Part shown: in pieces, positions 61,518 to 64,000 of the stretch
Numbering within the stretch: the first letter of the stretch is position 1
How the letters are laid out: each line of letters begins with the position of its first letter
Assembly: GCA_041752115.1 (NCBI GenBank)
Contig: JBGSHS010000168.1
Location: 1 to 64,000, forward strand
Direction: 5' to 3'
DNA from: JAJRVM01 sp041752115
Lineage (GTDB): Bacteria; Planctomycetota; Planctomycetia; Pirellulales; Pirellulaceae
DNA length: 64,000 nt
Notes under the pieces: generated by a model
Told to the model about the DNA's origin: nothing
Databases searched by the model: none
Seen by the model: the letters and a program-made list of their open reading frames with translations, nothing else
Position numbers and translations under genes: made by a program

Positions 61518-62447
61518 CTACTCCCGCAGGCGATCCAGCAGGACGGCGGCGACGATGATAAGGCCTTTCACGACGAGCTGATAATACGGGGAGATCATCA
61601 GCAGGTTCATGCCGTTATTAATCGTGCCGATCAGGAGCGCTCCAATCAGGGTGCCCCATACGCTTCCTCGCCCTCCCATCAGGCTGGTGCCACCGATCAC
61701 GACCGCCGCGATCACATCCAGCTCATAACCTGTTCCGGCAATTGATTCGCCGGAGTTGAGACGTGACGTGAGCACCAGAGCGCCGAGTGCTGCGGTCAAT
61801 CCCACGATGGCATAGACCGCGACCTTGTAATAATCGACCTGGACGCCCGCCAGACGTGCGGCCTCTTCGTTGCCTCCGATGGCATAGGTGTACCGTCCGA
61901 GCGTGGTGTAACGGAGAATGGCGGCGGCTGCGAGCACGGTCGCTCCAAAGATCAGAATGGGGACCGCGACCCCGAACAGTTCTCCCGACCCGATGTAGCG
62001 GAAGCTGGGGCTGAATCCGCTGATCGGCTGCCCGTTCGTGAAGATATGGGCAAGCCCTCGCGCGATGCTCATGGTTCCCAGAGTCACGACGAACGGAGTC
62101 ACTTTGCCCAGTGTGATGATGACGCCGTTCAGGGTGCCGATGAACGTTCCCAGCAGCAAGGTGACGGCGACGACGGCAATGACCGGCAACCCTCGACGTT
62201 CCAGATCCGCACACACAACTCCGGTGAGCGCGAGAATCGAACCAACCGACAGATCAATCCCGGCGGTGAGTATGACGAAGGTCATGCCAACGGCCATCAC
62301 GCCGATCACGGACGTTTGTCGCATGACGTTGGTCAGGTTGTTCGTCGTGCGGAAAGAAGGCTCGAGAATCGATAATGCCACGACCACTCCGACAAAGCCC
62401 AGCACGATTCCGTACTGTCGGAAGGCGTGGCCCAGCCAGTTGTTCAT
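61518..62447 (-). CDS. rbsC: Ribose-type ABC transporter permease (RbsC-like)
   Basis: Protein of 309 aa with about eight to ten membrane segments. GMTFVILTAGIDLSVGSILA near residue 54-73 is the key RbsC block; TPFVVTLGTMSIARGLAHI and VIGGTSLMGGRGSVWGTLIG are further family motifs (the EAA-like coupling region). It forms the channel for sugar uptake with the RbsA-type ATPase. Its ATG overlaps the ATPase stop by four bases (ATGA). Substrate may be ribose or another monosaccharide; the binding protein would decide. Confidence 0.95.
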   Translation of the reverse strand: MNNWLGHAFRQYGIVLGFVGVVVALSILEPSFRTTNNLTNVMRQTSVIGVMAVGMTFVILTAGIDLSVGSILALTGVVCADLERRGLPVIAVVAVTLLLGTFIGTLNGVIITLGKVTPFVVTLGTMSIARGLAHIFTNGQPISGFSPSFRYIGSGELFGVAVPILIFGATVLAAAAILRYTTLGRYTYAIGGNEEAARLAGVQVDYYKVAVYAIVGLTAALGALVLTSRLNSGESIAGTGYELDVIAAVVIGGTSLMGGRGSVWGTLIGALLIGTINNGMNLLMISPYYQLVVKGLIIVAAVLLDRLRE

Positions 62448-63955
62448 AGCTTACCTCCATCAGTCCGCACCGCCAGCCGCATGATCGATTCGGGTGTGGC
62501 TTCGTCACGCCGCAGTTCGCCTGCAATGGCTCCTTCGCTGACCACGAGAATGCGGTCGCTCATGCAGAGCACTTCCGGCAGATCGGATGAAATCATGATG
62601 ATGCCGGCCCCTTGTTTTGCCAGATCTTCCATGAGACGGTAGATTTCCGACCTCGCCCCCACATCGATGCCGCGAGTCGGTTCGTCGAAGATGTAGATCT
62701 GGCAGTTGTGGAGTAGCCACCGGGCCAATACGACTTTCTGTTGATTCCCACCACTGAGATGCTTGACGTGCTGTCCCAGGGATGCTGCCTTGAGTCGCAG
62801 TTGCTTGCCCACTTGCTCCACCGACCGCATCAACGCCCGGTGGCGGATGACGCCCAGAACGCAGGTGCGCTGCAAGATGGAGAGGGTGGCATTATCGAAC
62901 ACCGACATCTCCAGCACCAGCCCGTCGCTCTTGCGATCCTCGGGAATGAGCCCGATCCCCTGCGACACCGCCTGGTGAGGAGCACGGATGCGGACCGGCG
63001 TTCCCGCCACGCTCACGGTCCCCGCATCGGCCTTACGTCGTCCGAAGATCAGTTCGGCAATCTCCGTTCGGCCCGATCCGACCAGGCCGGCCAGGCCAAG
63101 AATCTCTCCGCTGTGAAGCCTGAAGGAAACCTGGCGGCAAACGCCGTGTCGGGTCAGCCCTCGGACCTCCAGCAAGACGCCACCTTTCGGCACGTCCTCC
63201 TTCGGGTAGTACTCGTCGATGCTGCGTCCCACCATGTGCCGAATGATGTCCTGCGCGGGCAGCTCCGTCTGCTTCGCTGTCGCCACGTGCTTTCCGTCAC
63301 GCAGAACGGTGACGCGATCCGCGATGCGACGGATTTCCTCCAGGCGATGCGAAATGTAGACGATGCCGACCTGCCGCTTTTTCAATTCGTGAATAATGGT
63401 GAACAGTTTTTCCGTCTCACGCTCGGTCAGTGCCGCCGTCGGCTCATCCATCACCACGACTTTGGCGTTACACGATACGGCTTTGGCAATCTCGATGATC
63501 TGCTGACAGGCGACTCCCAGCCGCCCGACCGGAGTGCGAGGATCGACTTTCAGCCCGAACCGGCTCAGGATCTCGGTGGTCTGTCGGCGCATGGCCGACC
63601 AGTTGACAATCCCGAACGGGAAGCGAAGTGTCGGCTCGCGCCCAAGGAACAGGTTCTCAGCCACCGACAGTTCCGGAACCAGATTCAGCTCCTGATAGAT
63701 GACGCGCACCCCGGCCTCCGTCATCTCGCGGGGAGAACGCGGGTCAACGGGGCGGCCCGACAGCCGGATCGTACCGGCATCGGCACGATGAACTCCCGCC
63801 AGGACCTTGATCAGGGTCGACTTTCCCGCGCCGTTTTCACCGACCAACGCATGCACTTCGCCTTCCAGAAGCTCGAAGTCGACCTGCTGCAGTGCTTGGA
63901 CACCGGGAAACGCCTTGCTGATCTGCTCCATCGAGACGAGAGGTATGCCAGGCAC
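62444..63955 (-). CDS. rbsA: Sugar ABC transporter ATP-binding protein (RbsA-like)
   Basis: Protein of 503 aa with two ABC modules. The first has Walker A GENGAGKST (39-47), IYQELNLVPELSVAENLFLG as the Q-loop region, and VVVMDEPTAALTERE as Walker B; the second has LVGSGRTEIAELIFG and the signature LSGGNQQKVVLARWL with YIFDEPTRGIDVG. Double-module ATPases of this type serve RbsC permeases. GTG 63955 is used because AAGGAG lies six bases upstream, inside the end of the preceding gene; ATG 63931 is an alternative. Confidence 0.95.
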   Translation of the reverse strand: MPGIPLVSMEQISKAFPGVQALQQVDFELLEGEVHALVGENGAGKSTLIKVLAGVHRADAGTIRLSGRPVDPRSPREMTEAGVRVIYQELNLVPELSVAENLFLGREPTLRFPFGIVNWSAMRRQTTEILSRFGLKVDPRTPVGRLGVACQQIIEIAKAVSCNAKVVVMDEPTAALTERETEKLFTIIHELKKRQVGIVYISHRLEEIRRIADRVTVLRDGKHVATAKQTELPAQDIIRHMVGRSIDEYYPKEDVPKGGVLLEVRGLTRHGVCRQVSFRLHSGEILGLAGLVGSGRTEIAELIFGRRKADAGTVSVAGTPVRIRAPHQAVSQGIGLIPEDRKSDGLVLEMSVFDNATLSILQRTCVLGVIRHRALMRSVEQVGKQLRLKAASLGQHVKHLSGGNQQKVVLARWLLHNCQIYIFDEPTRGIDVGARSEIYRLMEDLAKQGAGIIMISSDLPEVLCMSDRILVVSEGAIAGELRRDEATPESIMRLAVRTDGGKL

Positions 63956-63958
63956 TCG

Positions 63959-64000
63959 TCACTCCTTCGCCTGCTGCCCTTGGTGTTCGGCCTGGTCCAG
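63959..64000 (-). CDS. 3' end of an upstream gene (partial)
   Basis: Thirteen codons and a TGA at 63959-63961 (LDQAEHQGQQAKE) are visible before the window ends. The gene lies three bases ahead of the ATPase and so probably belongs to the same operon; position suggests a periplasmic sugar-binding protein, but the residues are not enough to say. Confidence 0.6.
   Translation of the reverse strand: MDQAEHQGQQAKE

Overview
The window looks like a piece of a free-living, heterotrophic Planctomycetota chromosome (Pirellulales/Planctomycetales-like; inference from gene content, no marker gene is present). Supporting signs are a moderately high GC content, a formylglycine-type sulfatase, several exported PQQ-type beta-propellers, Tat-exported Gfo/Idh/MocA oxidoreductases, exported glycan-active proteins, an SSS symporter, and long intergenic stretches filled with degenerate hairpin repeats. 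No rRNA, tRNA, CRISPR array, transposase or prophage was recognised.

Layout. 1-1600: a small lipoprotein and a DinB-fold protein between GC-rich palindromic repeats. 1665-6748 (minus): PPK2 polyphosphate kinase, arylamine N-acetyltransferase-like protein, DUF4416 protein and a large exported clan GH-A protein in one tight run. 7412-18858: sulfatase, giant Vps10/BNR propeller, two PQQ propellers (one interrupted by a Rossmann-like segment) and a GH32/43-like protein. 19304-24534: unknown exported protein, SSS symporter with a translationally coupled 58-aa membrane partner, SDR, a TonB-dependent receptor remnant and a CheY-like regulator without a normal start codon. 24874-32549: exported GH-like protein, MFS transporter, DmpG-like aldolase, M48 membrane protease. 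32764-47026: sialate O-acetylesterase/CBM9 protein, exported discoidin-glutamine amidotransferase fusion, more PQQ propellers, toroid-BNR fusion, frameshifted lipoprotein, Gfo/Idh/MocA protein, further exported proteins.

47507-55993: flavin reductase, DUF2784, a PadR-HAAS regulatory pair with a clear promoter and two operator palindromes, Gfo/Idh/MocA protein, GNAT, TPR/O-GlcNAc-transferase-like protein, thioredoxin-fold protein, and a decayed CBS plus BON pair. 56047-61180 looks like a stress/regulatory island: NarL-type regulator, a protein of two tandem CsrA-like domains, four closely spaced small genes ending in a single-CBS protein and a PolX-like helix-hairpin-helix protein without polymerase domain, and DUF1328. 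61518-64000 (minus) is a ribose-type ABC importer (permease, double ATPase, end of an upstream gene).

How it fits together: most of the window serves extracellular glycan harvesting (sulfatase, esterase, GH-like proteins, propellers) and uptake (SSS, MFS, ABC). The most unusual items are the tandem CsrA-like protein, the PadR/HAAS/CcsA-like membrane protein unit, the exported discoidin-amidotransferase fusion, the PQQ propeller with a methyltransferase-like insert, and the several families of intergenic hairpin repeats, one of which sits inside a duplication of a gene's 3' end.
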